A stretch of 51,985 nt of DNA from the NCBI GenBank assembly GCA_964580185.1, contig CAZOJQ010000018.1, positions 1 through 51,985 of the forward strand. Direction: 5' to 3'. The position numbers were made by a program, and so were the translations under genes. Below the pieces are notes generated by a model. The model did not search any database and was not told where the DNA came from. It was given only the letters and a program-made list of their open reading frames with translations. Positions 26,904 through 34,295 of this stretch are shown here, one piece after another (positions within the stretch are counted from its first letter, which is position 1; the number at the start of each line of letters is the position of its first letter). This DNA is from CAYWWY01 sp964580185. Its GTDB lineage: Bacteria; Thermotogota; Thermotogae; MWEM01.

Positions 26904-27433
26904 CGCGATGCATTTTGTGGGTTTCTATGGGGTTGGGTGGCCGGCTTTCAAATGAACAATAAAGGGGAGGATGAGATGAAGGTCTGTAGATTGCCACTTC
27001 GAGCGTATTTTCAAAACTTAGTTTCAAGAACCAGTTCATCTCTGAGTGTAGTTAACTACAGAAAAGTGTTTTAACACAACCTAGAGGATCCTGTAAAGTC
27101 CGATAGTGATCAAAAAGCAAGGTTTTGATTTAGTATTCAAAAGTGTTAAAATTGAGTAATGAATAGGGAGGTCGCAGATTTGACCAGAAAAGGGTCTTAT
27201 GACTATTGCAATTATGATAGCCTTTTTTTGGGGGTATGTTTGGGAACCGTTGGCAGTTTCCGAGCGCACGAAGATAGTGGGGTACAGATCATTAAACTGT
27301 TGGATATATTTGGCTATGAGAGATAGCAGAATATGGGGTTTATGCAAACAAGAGCGTTCGTGAGATCGGATGAAAAAGAAACCCGTATTTCTCTTTAATC
27401 GTCTTACGTTGGTTGAGGAAAGGCATACTTGAC
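26904..27433. other. Intergenic stretch with no recognised gene
   Basis: About 530 bases between repeat copy 1 and the promoter of the TAC-like module. Open frames here lack ribosome binding sites and recognisable motifs (for example a 138-codon leftward frame at 27081-27497). The sequence could be decayed coding DNA, but I cannot assign any of it. Confidence 0.5.
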
Positions 27434-27463
27434 TTGACTTATAAAACCTATATGTTTTATAAT
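27434..27463 (+). promoter_or_regulatory. Promoter with palindromic operator for the TAC-like module
   Basis: TTGACT (27434-27439) and TATAAT (27458-27463) are 18 bp apart. The spacer is a near-perfect palindrome (27441-27460), with ATAAAAC and GTTTTAT arms of 7 bp around a CTATAT centre. A palindrome between -35 and -10, next to an XRE gene, is the classic layout for autorepression by an antitoxin. AGGAGG follows at 27464-27469 ahead of the first gene. Confidence 0.75.
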
Positions 27464-27477
27464 AGGAGGCCGAATCC

Positions 27478-27660
27478 ATGTTAGAAATCCATTCCACAGA
27501 AGAGTTTTTTGCCGAAGTAGAGGAATATTCGGGGCTTTCGCCTAAGTTCGCAAAGATTATGAAGGGCCCCAGATATTATGATTTTATCAATGCGCTTCTA
27601 TCGAAAGGTAAATCCCTAGTAGGAACAAAGAACTTTGGACGGATCATTGTTGCGACATAG
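27478..27660 (+). CDS. 60-aa protein in the toxin position of a TAC-like module
   Basis: 60 aa, with AGGAGG 8 nt before the ATG and a promoter/operator directly upstream, so expression is well supported. The N-terminal half is acidic (MLEIHSTEEFFAEVEEYSG) and the C-terminal half basic (MKGPRYYDFINALLSKGKSL and VGTKNFGRIIVAT). I do not recognise a family. It lacks visible HicA, HigB/RelE or MqsR motifs. The position before an XRE regulator (19-nt gap) and a SecB-like gene is where toxins sit in toxin-antitoxin-chaperone loci, so a small toxin is one possibility. A shortened remnant of a longer toxin gene is another. Confidence 0.7.
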   Translation: MLEIHSTEEFFAEVEEYSGLSPKFAKIMKGPRYYDFINALLSKGKSLVGTKNFGRIIVAT

Positions 27661-27679
27661 AAAAAAAGGAGCGGGTAAA

Positions 27680-28006
27680 ATGGAGGGAATAAAGAACATC
27701 TTGGCTAGAATGGGTAGGTCCGTTACTGATGAAGAGCTGAACCTTTCAAGGGTTCGTGCTACGGTGATGGCTGAAATCCTGATCTACCGAAAAAACAAGA
27801 AAATGACTCAAAAACAACTTGCCGAAAAACTTGGAGTTTCGCAAATGATGGTTTCTAAGCTGGAAAATGGGGGATTCAATCCGACTGTAAAGCTTTTGAA
27901 TCGCATCGCCTATGCTTTGGGCGGAAAGTTTTCTATTGACTTTTCATTGGAATATGAAGAAGAAAGCAAAGATCATGAGGTTTATTGCGAATTTCCAAGC
28001 CACTGA
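27680..28006 (+). CDS. XRE-family HTH regulator, antitoxin-like
   Basis: 108 aa from the ATG at 27680 (AAGGAG 8 nt upstream). The helix-turn-helix spans residues ~36-75: MTQKQLAEKLGVSQMMVSKL then NPTVKLLNRIAYALG. The ~30-residue N-terminal helix (VTDEELNLSRVRATVMAEIL) resembles HigA-type antitoxins that place a helical arm before the HTH. The C-terminal tail of ~20 residues is acidic and ends EVYCEFPSH. In known TAC systems such a tail (chaperone addiction region) binds the SecB-like chaperone. It probably represses its own operon through the palindrome at 27441-27460. The next gene overlaps its end by 32 nt. Confidence 0.9.
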   Translation: MEGIKNILARMGRSVTDEELNLSRVRATVMAEILIYRKNKKMTQKQLAEKLGVSQMMVSKLENGGFNPTVKLLNRIAYALGGKFSIDFSLEYEEESKDHEVYCEFPSH

Positions 28007-28361
28007 AAAACCTCCGAAAGAAATCCAGGTCGAAATGGATATTCAACCAGAAAAAATCCACGAAAACCAAGAGGGGGAGGTTGGTTTTTCTGGCTCTTTC
28101 AAAGGCATTGTTTCTTTAGTCGGAAGAGATGGAACGAAAAAGATTCGTGACATCAAAATAGAATCTTACGCAAGATGGACATCAGATGCCACAACAGAAG
28201 AGGAATTCATTAAACGGGTCAATATTACTGGTGGAGCTCACCTTCTATCTCTTGCACGAAATCTTATTATGACCAGTACTGCGCACATGGGCATCAAACC
28301 TATGATTATTCCGCTGTTCAACATATCTGCTTCTAAGGAGATAAATTGGCCCAAAACATGA
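27975..28361 (+). CDS. SecB-like chaperone-fold protein
   Basis: 128 aa from the ATG at 27975, overlapping the XRE gene by 32 nt in another frame, so translation is probably coupled; an ATG at 27954 is an alternative. The C-terminal part (LARNLIMTSTAHMG, then KPMIIPLFNIS) follows the SecB pattern seen in the YAREcItsm...G.fP.l.laPvNF region, with the Ala-Arg, Ile, Gly and two prolines at matching spacing. The N-terminal half is predicted beta-rich. This similarity is remote and judged by eye. With the upstream XRE gene it fits the antitoxin-chaperone part of a TAC system. Confidence 0.7.
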   Translation: MRFIANFQATEKPPKEIQVEMDIQPEKIHENQEGEVGFSGSFKGIVSLVGRDGTKKIRDIKIESYARWTSDATTEEEFIKRVNITGGAHLLSLARNLIMTSTAHMGIKPMIIPLFNISASKEINWPKT

Positions 28362-28574
28362 TTTTACTCTATGAGACCAACGAGAGCAGCGCAAGAACGG
28401 ATAGGTCAGTATAGAAACAAAACGCGTAACTCCTTGGACTAGAAAGCTGCCTGTCAATCTCACACCTTCCGCTATCGAAATTTCCTTCCAGATAGATCTT
28501 CTCTTTGTACTTACAGGTGATTCTGGCTGATACGCAACCGAACAATGGACTGTATGCGGATTTCTTTTTAAAAC

Positions 28575-28748
28575 CAGCCTTCTCTTTGTGTTTCGATCCA
28601 AAACCTACTAAAAGCTTCGGATCTAGAATCATCGATCAGAAAACCTGTTTTATAGTATAGCACATCGATGCTCATGACTAGTAAATTGACTCCAGATGGA
28701 TCATCTGAAAGAAATGGGGTCGATCTTGGGTAACAGAAAGAATCAGAG
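28575..28748. repeat. 174-bp direct repeat, copy 2
   Basis: Second copy of the 26730-26903 sequence (about 94% identical, same orientation). It keeps the leftward extended -10 TGCTATACT, which here would read toward the TAC-like module in antisense. The left flank does not resemble the GH38 N-terminus. The 213 nt between the SecB-like gene and this copy hold no recognisable feature. Confidence 0.9.
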
Positions 28749-28777
28749 TTGGTTTTTTATTTCGCTTGTGATACAAT
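28749..28777 (+). promoter_or_regulatory. Promoter of the lipoprotein gene
   Basis: TTGGTT (28749-28754) and TACAAT (28772-28777) are exactly 17 bp apart, with TGA giving an extended -10. The promoter begins at the very next base after repeat copy 2 ends. Confidence 0.65.
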
Positions 28778-28830
28778 AAACCATACTGTCTATACCCCCA
28801 CCCAAAACCCTACGGAGGAGGAAAAAGAGG

Positions 28831-29637
28831 ATGAAAAGCAGAGGATTGATACTTGTACTGGTTGCGTTTGTTCTGGTGGCTTTGATGAGCGCTTGTGGAG
28901 GCGGAGGAAGAAGGCCCATCGAGCCGGTCGCTCCTGTCATTGAACAAAGACTGAATGGAGAACTAGGACAAGAATTAGTTGTTTCTAGAAGCCAATATCC
29001 TGGTCATGACCATTTAAATGTTGGTATAACTGCTGGTGATTTAGGTAATTCTGTTTATGTTGAACATAGTGTAAATAATGACACACCTTTTGAATTTAAT
29101 TTAGCAGTTGCTGCAGATGGTAAAACCTCATTTAATTATCAAATCCCTCATGAATCTTTTGTAACAAAAGATCGTCTTGAAGGAAACTTGAGTGAAGTTA
29201 AAGTAGTAAACTCTTCAGGTCTTGAATCCAGAAGCAAAACTTTCTTTCCAGGAAGCGTATCAGAAGAAGTTGCAAGAGATATAATGAGAGAGGTTTATGA
29301 AGCTGAAGGTGTTGTGAATATTTTTAATGATAGAGATATTACTATAGATGGGGTTACATACAATGCTGATATGGCTGGACAATTAAGAAATATTCTCGGT
29401 AATGCAAAAGTTTTGTTCTCAGAAAAGCAAACTCTTAGTAATAATATGGATACTTCTTTGATTCCTGAAAACAGAATATTTTTTGAGATGGAAGGATTAA
29501 AAATGTATCAAGGGGATGTTCCAAATTTTACTTTAGCAGTGATTGATACAACGCTGGATGAAGAACAGATAAGGACCCTGCAAGAGAGAGCATTTGAGGA
29601 GTTCAAGAAGTATTTTGGGGACTTTGATGGTTTGTAA
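28831..29637 (+). CDS. Predicted lipoprotein of unknown function
   Basis: 268 aa with GGAGGAGG upstream. The signal peptide ends in a lipobox (LMSAC, Cys22) followed by a Gly-rich linker, so the mature protein is probably lipid-anchored outside the cytoplasmic membrane. The rest is predicted mainly beta in the first half (NVGITAGDLGNSVYVEHSV) and helical toward the end (DEEQIRTLQERAFEEFKKYF). No family is recognised. Composition is uneven: roughly 28960-29530 is markedly AT-rich, with T- and A-ending codons, while the signal-peptide region and last ~100 bases match the surroundings. Mosaic origin or acquisition is possible. Confidence 0.88.
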   Translation: MKSRGLILVLVAFVLVALMSACGGGGRRPIEPVAPVIEQRLNGELGQELVVSRSQYPGHDHLNVGITAGDLGNSVYVEHSVNNDTPFEFNLAVAADGKTSFNYQIPHESFVTKDRLEGNLSEVKVVNSSGLESRSKTFFPGSVSEEVARDIMREVYEAEGVVNIFNDRDITIDGVTYNADMAGQLRNILGNAKVLFSEKQTLSNNMDTSLIPENRIFFEMEGLKMYQGDVPNFTLAVIDTTLDEEQIRTLQERAFEEFKKYFGDFDGL

Positions 29638-29678
29638 CCCTTCACTCTGTACACAAGTATAACTCCATAGACTGTATG

Positions 29679-29711
29679 AAGAAGGATATCTCTATCTCGG
29701 GTATCCTTCTT
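29679..29711 (+). terminator. Terminator hairpin after the lipoprotein gene
   Basis: A perfect 10-bp stem (AAGAAGGATA at 29679-29688, TATCCTTCTT at 29702-29711) with a 13-nt loop lies 42 nt after the lipoprotein stop codon. The T-rich arm serves as the usual T tract. Confidence 0.6.
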
Positions 29712-29917
29712 TCTAGCCCTATAAGCCAACCACAGCTTTTGTGCACTTGGCCTGTAAGTCTCTGTTTTTTTGACACTACGACCGATGGGGCGTTCTTCAG
29801 ACCATCTTCTCATCCGACCCCTTGAGGTACTTTTCATTTATGAGGCAATAGGGTGTACACAATCATTCGCAACCCGATCCATTGACCCGGGAAGGACTAT
29901 GTGAAGGAGGAAATCAA

Positions 29918-30031
29918 ATGAGTTTCGCGCGTAGGCAACGCAGTCCTATGGATCATTCTCAACTTGAACCTTTGAATTTATGGAAGGTTAGGCGAAACAC
30001 CCTTTTATGTGACACACGCGATCCCTTTTGA
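29918..30031 (+). CDS. Possible 37-aa basic small protein
   Basis: An ATG with a near-ideal ribosome site (GGAGG at 29906-29910, 7-nt spacing) opens 37 codons ending in TGA. The product is basic (MSFARRQRSPMDHSQLEPLN at the start; KVRRN near residue 23) with no recognised motif. It sits in the otherwise featureless ~470-bp gap between the lipoprotein and the DUF4342 gene. The ribosome site is the only support. Confidence 0.35.
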   Translation: MSFARRQRSPMDHSQLEPLNLWKVRRNTLLCDTRDPF

Positions 30032-30131
30032 GAAAAAAGAAGGTTTGGATGAAAAAAGGGGTATAATAGAACAGAACCAAGTCCACGCACACGAATCTTC
30101 CGGTATGGAGATAAAGGAGTTGAGCAAAGAA

Positions 30132-30371
30132 ATGGGGAAACAAGAAGAGTTTCGGGTAGAAGCGGACCAGATTATCACAAAAATCAAGGAACTGATCCAT
30201 GAAGGGAACATTCGGAGATTGACAATCAAAAACGAAGAAGGTCAGACTTTAATTGAGATTCCTCTGACGTTGGGGGTAGTGGGGGCGATTCTTCTTCCGG
30301 TCTGGGCAGCCATTGGAGCGATTGCCGCTTTGGCCACTAAATGCACGATTGTGGTGGAACGAGTGTCATAA
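30132..30371 (+). CDS. DUF4342-like small membrane protein
   Basis: 79 aa from the ATG at 30132; AAAGGAG lies 12 nt upstream, a little far, and an ATG at 30105 is an alternative. A TATAAT at 30062-30067 excludes much earlier starts. The pattern IKELIHEGNIRRLTIKNEEG then LIEIPLTLGVVGAILLPVWA matches the DUF4342 family: a short helical part, a beta hairpin and one or two membrane-buried glycine/alanine-rich helices. Function unknown. It converges on the ABC exporter operon with a strong shared terminator between them. Confidence 0.85.
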   Translation: MGKQEEFRVEADQIITKIKELIHEGNIRRLTIKNEEGQTLIEIPLTLGVVGAILLPVWAAIGAIAALATKCTIVVERVS

Positions 30372-30381
30372 AGGAGGAAAA

Positions 30382-30416
30382 GCCCATCGTTTCCCGCAAA
30401 CGGAGAAACGATGGGC
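30382..30416. terminator. Bidirectional intrinsic terminator
   Basis: A perfect 12-bp stem (GCCCATCGTTTC at 30382-30393, GAAACGATGGGC at 30405-30416) with an 11-nt loop. On the minus strand it is followed by CTTTTCC. It lies between the DUF4342 gene and the ABC exporter operon, which end 10 and 15 nt away. Confidence 0.85.
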
Positions 30417-30430
30417 GGAGGAAGCTCGTG

Positions 30431-31540
30431 TTACGCCTTGACCAACCGATCGAATCGGAAGATCCCAAAACTGAACAAGCAAGCGGAAAAAAGCAGCAGA
30501 ACCAATACATTGGGCAGGATCGATACGAAAGGCTCACCGGCATTCATCTTCTGGAGGCCAGTCAATACCCAGTGTTGGGGAGCGAGAAAAGAAATATTGT
30601 TCAGAAAATCTGGAAGAAACTCTTTAGGAACGAACACCCCGCTGATCATCCCCGTGGGTAAAATGGCTAAGTTAGCCCATACACCCAACATACTCGGAGT
30701 TTTACAGATTCTCGCGATAACCACTCCCAAACTCAGGGTAAACAGAATAAAGCTTGCCAATAGCACAACCGTTCCGGTTAAATTGTGCTCCACCAAAGGA
30801 CCGCCCATGAATATGGAACCCACCACAAACAAGCCGATCGTTTGAATCGCCAGTAGAATATAGACAGTCCCCATCAAAGAACCAGTGAGTTGTCCAGGTT
30901 TGTGCGGTGTGGCGTACATGCGGAAAAAGAGCCGTTTTCTCCGCAGATCGATGAGTTCGTGGGACATAAAGATCACCGAGACCATCATGAACGTGATGAT
31001 CAGGCTGATGACCAAAAACCGGTTTGGGGGCCGATCCATTTGCTCTATTTCCAGAGTGACCACAGAGGGGGCTAGGCTGCCCGAAAAGGGTTCATCGCTC
31101 ATCGAAGCCAACATCTCTTCGCGAAGAAGGCTTCGGACAATCTGCTGGGTCCGTTCGATCACCGATTCGGCTGGAATGGTCTCCATTCTCATCAAACCCA
31201 TCTGGACCGATTCGCCCGCAATGGCTTGCGTGAAAAATCCTTCCGGAATTGTCAGAATGACCGGTGTTTTTCGGGCGATGAATCTCTCTTGAGCGCTTGC
31301 CTCATCGTAGATCGAAATCGAGAGATAAGAATCCTGTTTCATTTCCTCGATAAACCGTTGCGCAAAGAGACTCCCGTCCAAATCGACAATGCCCACAGAG
31401 ATCGGTTGGATCCCGACTGAGGAGTTGGTGAGTACGGTGATGGCCAGAATCGCCAAGATCGGCAAGGAAAAAACTCCAATCAAAAGTTTCCAATCCTTTC
31501 TCATCCTTCGAATATTCGCAATGATTAATGACAGGTTCAT
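30431..31540 (-). CDS. ABC-2 family transporter permease
   Basis: About 369 aa starting at ATG 31540 (or 31543; AGGAGG lies just upstream of three consecutive ATGs). One N-terminal membrane helix (LIGVFSLPILAILAITVL), a ~150-residue extracytoplasmic region and five C-terminal helices match the ABC-2/YhgE-like export permeases. It overlaps or abuts the stop of the preceding permease gene. With that gene and the ATPase it forms a complete heterodimeric exporter. Substrate (drug, lipid, peptide) unknown. It is the last gene before the strong terminator at 30382. Confidence 0.93.
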   Translation of the reverse strand: MNLSLIIANIRRMRKDWKLLIGVFSLPILAILAITVLTNSSVGIQPISVGIVDLDGSLFAQRFIEEMKQDSYLSISIYDEASAQERFIARKTPVILTIPEGFFTQAIAGESVQMGLMRMETIPAESVIERTQQIVRSLLREEMLASMSDEPFSGSLAPSVVTLEIEQMDRPPNRFLVISLIITFMMVSVIFMSHELIDLRRKRLFFRMYATPHKPGQLTGSLMGTVYILLAIQTIGLFVVGSIFMGGPLVEHNLTGTVVLLASFILFTLSLGVVIARICKTPSMLGVWANLAILPTGMISGVFVPKEFLPDFLNNISFLAPQHWVLTGLQKMNAGEPFVSILPNVLVLLLFSACLFSFGIFRFDRLVKA

Positions 31541-31542
31541 CA

Positions 31543-32718
31543 TCATTCCTCCTCTTTCTTTATAAAGGCAAACCATCCGATCAAACCCATCACAGCCGAT
31601 ACTGCCAATACAAACCCGAATCTTCCGAGTAGGTTCATCAGAGGGATTTCCAAGATTAGCGCTTCATATAGTTTGATTACATTGTAGTTGGGAATTCCAT
31701 TTGCCAAGATCTCCCCGGCTGGGAATGTATCGGCCGGAAAGTTTCCTCCGCCTAATAAAAGGAAGATCATCAGAACGAAGATACTGATCAGGGTGCTGGA
31801 TTTGTCTGTCCTGCACAAGCCCATCAACATCGAGTGAAATCCTGTGATCATTATGGCTTGAATCGCCACCACCAAAAGAAGCGGAATTAACGGTACATTC
31901 AGCTGGAGAATGCCGTAGAACGTCAAGAAGAAATAGATGCTCATCATCAAAAAACCGAGGAAGAAGGTGGTTAAGGCATTGCCCGAAAACAGGATCGTCT
32001 TCGACAGACCCGCGGCGTACGCCCTGCGGACCAGTTTTTTCTCTCGTTGCAACACGATCCCGGTCGAGAAAAACAGGCTAAAGGATACAAATACGGAGAT
32101 GATAAAATACTCTCTCGATGATAATGCCCGAATCTCCATCTGAGGCAGTTCTTGGACAAAAGAGGCTTTGTCGATTTCCTGAGAACGCTCAATAAACGCG
32201 TGATACTGATCGGTTTGTTCAGGCCCGGACAAAGAAAGGATCTGGCTTTGGAGCATCATGGAAAGGTTGGTTTCACGCGCCGCTTCCGACAAAAATCGCA
32301 GCACCATTTCCTTTTCGATTGTTTCATTCCCGTGGTTTACCCATCGCAGCTGTGTCCCAGAAACCACCAACCCAACCCGATTTTCTTCTTTCAATAGGTC
32401 TTCAAGGCCTTCAGCCGACGCAAGCGGAATGACTTCCAAGAATGGAAAGAAATCAGCTCCCGCCATCTGAGCCCACTCCTCCACAGACAAGTATGAACTG
32501 GGTTTTTCTTGATCGGCGACTACGTATACTGTCAGATCCTTGAGTTCGACCTTCTGATCCATGATATTCTGGTACATGAGGCTGTAAAAGAAGCTCAAAG
32601 CCAAGGGGAACAAGATCAATAAGACCCCAAGAAGGGGAAAGTCACCCCGCAAGACTTTCAGGTCTTTCCGAACAATCGTTCCCAAATGATTCCACCATCG
32701 CAGGTTCATCTTCATCAT
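31543..32718 (-). CDS. ABC-2 family transporter permease
   Basis: About 391 aa from ATG 32718, with GAGGAG 6 nt upstream. Topology matches the next gene: an N-terminal helix around LLGVLLILFPLALSFFYSL, a soluble extracytoplasmic region to ~residue 215, then five membrane helices (FIISVFVSFSLFFSTGIVL onward) ending in a short charged tail. It is the second gene of a three-gene exporter operon and starts about 10 nt after the ATPase stop. It is probably the partner of the 30431 permease; the two share architecture but are clearly diverged. Confidence 0.93.
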   Translation of the reverse strand: MMKMNLRWWNHLGTIVRKDLKVLRGDFPLLGVLLILFPLALSFFYSLMYQNIMDQKVELKDLTVYVVADQEKPSSYLSVEEWAQMAGADFFPFLEVIPLASAEGLEDLLKEENRVGLVVSGTQLRWVNHGNETIEKEMVLRFLSEAARETNLSMMLQSQILSLSGPEQTDQYHAFIERSQEIDKASFVQELPQMEIRALSSREYFIISVFVSFSLFFSTGIVLQREKKLVRRAYAAGLSKTILFSGNALTTFFLGFLMMSIYFFLTFYGILQLNVPLIPLLLVVAIQAIMITGFHSMLMGLCRTDKSSTLISIFVLMIFLLLGGGNFPADTFPAGEILANGIPNYNVIKLYEALILEIPLMNLLGRFGFVLAVSAVMGLIGWFAFIKKEEE

Positions 32719-32728
32719 CCTCAACTCC

Positions 32729-33667
32729 TCAATCCCTAAGGGCTTTGCCGGTAATGCTGAGAAATACTGTTTCCAGATCGGGATCGTCGATGGTCACATT
32801 GCGGATCCTCATGGGTTGCTGCAGCAAATGGTGAATAATCTCTTCCACCGTGTCGTCGGAAGATTGGATCACGATCCGGATTGTATCCTCTTCAAACGAA
32901 AGCGTTTTCACCCCATCGATTTCCTTCAAAGAAGTGACAAGCTCTTTCGGGATGGGTTCCGCCCGGACCACCATTATGGTTTCCTGAGTAACCGTCCGCA
33001 GGATCTCTTTTTTCGAACCTTTCACCAATTCGCGCCCTAGATCCAGAATCATCAGGCGGTCGCAAAGGGCTTCCACTTCTTCCATATAGTGAGAAGTGTA
33101 CACCACGGTCATCTGATTCTTCTTGTTCATGGACCGAACAGCCTCCAAGATATGGTTTCTGGATTGGGGATCCACTCCGACTGTAGGCTCGTCAAGTACC
33201 AAGATCTTCGGATCGTGCATAATGGCGCAAACAAGATTGAGCCGTCGTTGCATCCCTCCTGAGAGTTTTTTGACCTTCTGGTTTTTCCGATCGGTCAAGC
33301 CAGCAATTTCTAGAGATTGATCGATCTTTTCCCGAAGATGACTACCCCGCAGTCCGTAGAGCCGGCCAAAATAGTCCATGTTGTCCCAAACGCTCAGAGT
33401 GTCGAAGAGCACGATTTCCTGTGGCACATACCCGATTTGCGCCTTGATCTTTTCGGGATGGTCTTTGATCGACGTGCCTCCAATATGAACATCTCCGCGA
33501 TCCATCGGAGTCAATCCACACAGGATATGGATCATCGTCGTTTTTCCTGCGCCATTGGGTCCCAACAACCCGAAAATTTCACCCTGTTCGATGTCCAGCG
33601 ATACATTGTCCAATGCCAGTTTGTCATCATACCGTTTTGTCAGATTTTGCAGCCGAATGTCATACAT
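32729..33667 (-). CDS. ABC transporter ATP-binding protein
   Basis: 312 aa from the ATG at 33667 (AGGAGGT 7 nt upstream). All motifs are present: Walker A GPNGAGKTT (residues 36-44), Q-loop in IGYVPQEIVLFD, signature LSGGMQRRL, Walker B ILVLDEP, D-loop GVDPQSR and switch His in VVYTSHYMEE. The C-terminal ~85 residues form the extension common in drug-resistance and NatA-like ATPases. It drives the two permeases encoded directly downstream. A TATAAT at 33710-33715 on this strand is the likely -10. Confidence 0.96.
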   Translation of the reverse strand: MYDIRLQNLTKRYDDKLALDNVSLDIEQGEIFGLLGPNGAGKTTMIHILCGLTPMDRGDVHIGGTSIKDHPEKIKAQIGYVPQEIVLFDTLSVWDNMDYFGRLYGLRGSHLREKIDQSLEIAGLTDRKNQKVKKLSGGMQRRLNLVCAIMHDPKILVLDEPTVGVDPQSRNHILEAVRSMNKKNQMTVVYTSHYMEEVEALCDRLMILDLGRELVKGSKKEILRTVTQETIMVVRAEPIPKELVTSLKEIDGVKTLSFEEDTIRIVIQSSDDTVEEIIHHLLQQPMRIRNVTIDDPDLETVFLSITGKALRD

Positions 33668-33709
33668 ACCCATACCTCCTAATCGAATTGTCATTTGACT
33701 TCGGTTTGG

Positions 33710-33715
33710 ATTATA
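33710..33715 (-). promoter_or_regulatory. -10 element of the ABC exporter operon
   Basis: TATAAT on the minus strand, 43 nt upstream of the ATPase start codon. The -35 region (TTCGCA at 17 bp) is weak, suggesting a need for an activator or sigma-specific recognition. Confidence 0.5.
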
Positions 33716-33826
33716 CGGCAATTACCGGGGTTTGCGAAGTAGCCATGGTCATGAGTTTTCCCGATCCCGCATGACTTTCGTCATTCCATTGGTCACGATG
33801 ATCCGCGTGAGGACCTTGCTCATTCA

Positions 33827-33841
33827 TCGGACTGAGTCCGA
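33827..33841. promoter_or_regulatory. Palindrome between divergent operons
   Basis: TCGGACT-G-AGTCCGA is a perfect 7-bp inverted repeat around one base. It lies between the leftward exporter promoter and the rightward MoaD/AOR promoter, and could be a regulator site or part of a hairpin. Confidence 0.45.
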
Positions 33842-33891
33842 AGAACGCCGTCTGTAGGCATTCTCCGTTTCATTTTTGATTGGCGATCGTG

Positions 33892-33897
33892 TATAAT
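33892..33897 (+). promoter_or_regulatory. -10 element of the MoaD/AOR/aldolase operon
   Basis: TATAAT with TG directly before it, 55 nt upstream of the MoaD-like gene; the -35 is poor. The leader contains a 7-bp hairpin (CCGGTGG/CCATCGG, one wobble, about 33909-33932). I could not match it to a known molybdenum/tungsten-cofactor riboswitch. Confidence 0.5.
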
Positions 33898-33951
33898 TGC
33901 ATGGGTGCCGGTGGTTGATCCGAGCCATCGGAAAGCGAAGGGACGGAAACT

Positions 33952-34254
33952 ATGAACGAAGCGCGCAAGTCAATCCAGCTTTCCTTTTTTTCCGTATACC
34001 GCATGGAGCTGGGCATGCAAACGATGGACCATCCGATCTGTCAAAAGACGATCACTGTCAAAAGGCTGATTGAAGAAGTGGATCAAGCGCTGAATGGGAG
34101 GCTCATACCGTTGCTGGAACTTGATTTTGATCAAACGCCAAATGATGTGCTGATCATGGTCAATGGCACGAGTATTTTCTACCTTGAGGGCTTCGATACC
34201 CGCTTGCGGGATAAAGATGAAGTGGCCTTCATCCCCATGGTCTTTGGCGGATAG
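33952..34254 (+). CDS. MoaD/ThiS-like ubiquitin-fold protein
   Basis: 100 aa ending in the diglycine FGG required for thiocarboxylation in MoaD/ThiS sulfur carriers. The central TVKRLIEEVDQALNGRL helix and LIMVNGTSIFYLEGFDTRL then DEVAFIPMVFGG strand pattern fit the beta-grasp fold. The ~25-residue N-terminal extension is unusual. It lies directly upstream of an AOR-family oxidoreductase, where MoaD homologues commonly appear, so it probably supplies sulfur for the tungsten/molybdenum pterin cofactor (inference from context). A MoaE partner is not in the window. Confidence 0.88.
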   Translation: MNEARKSIQLSFFSVYRMELGMQTMDHPICQKTITVKRLIEEVDQALNGRLIPLLELDFDQTPNDVLIMVNGTSIFYLEGFDTRLRDKDEVAFIPMVFGG

Positions 34255-34295
34255 CCGATGATCCCAGGAAGATCTGAAAGGAGGAAACAGGTTAT

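Noticed and set aside
27081..27497. 138-codon leftward open frame between repeat copy 1 and the TAC-like module
   Set aside because: No ribosome site, no recognisable motif, and its start lies beyond the start of the well-supported 60-aa gene on the other strand.
26730..28748. Insertion sequence or integron flanked by the 174-bp repeats
   Set aside because: No transposase or integrase gene, no terminal inverted repeats and no target-site duplication were seen; the repeats are direct copies of a promoter region.
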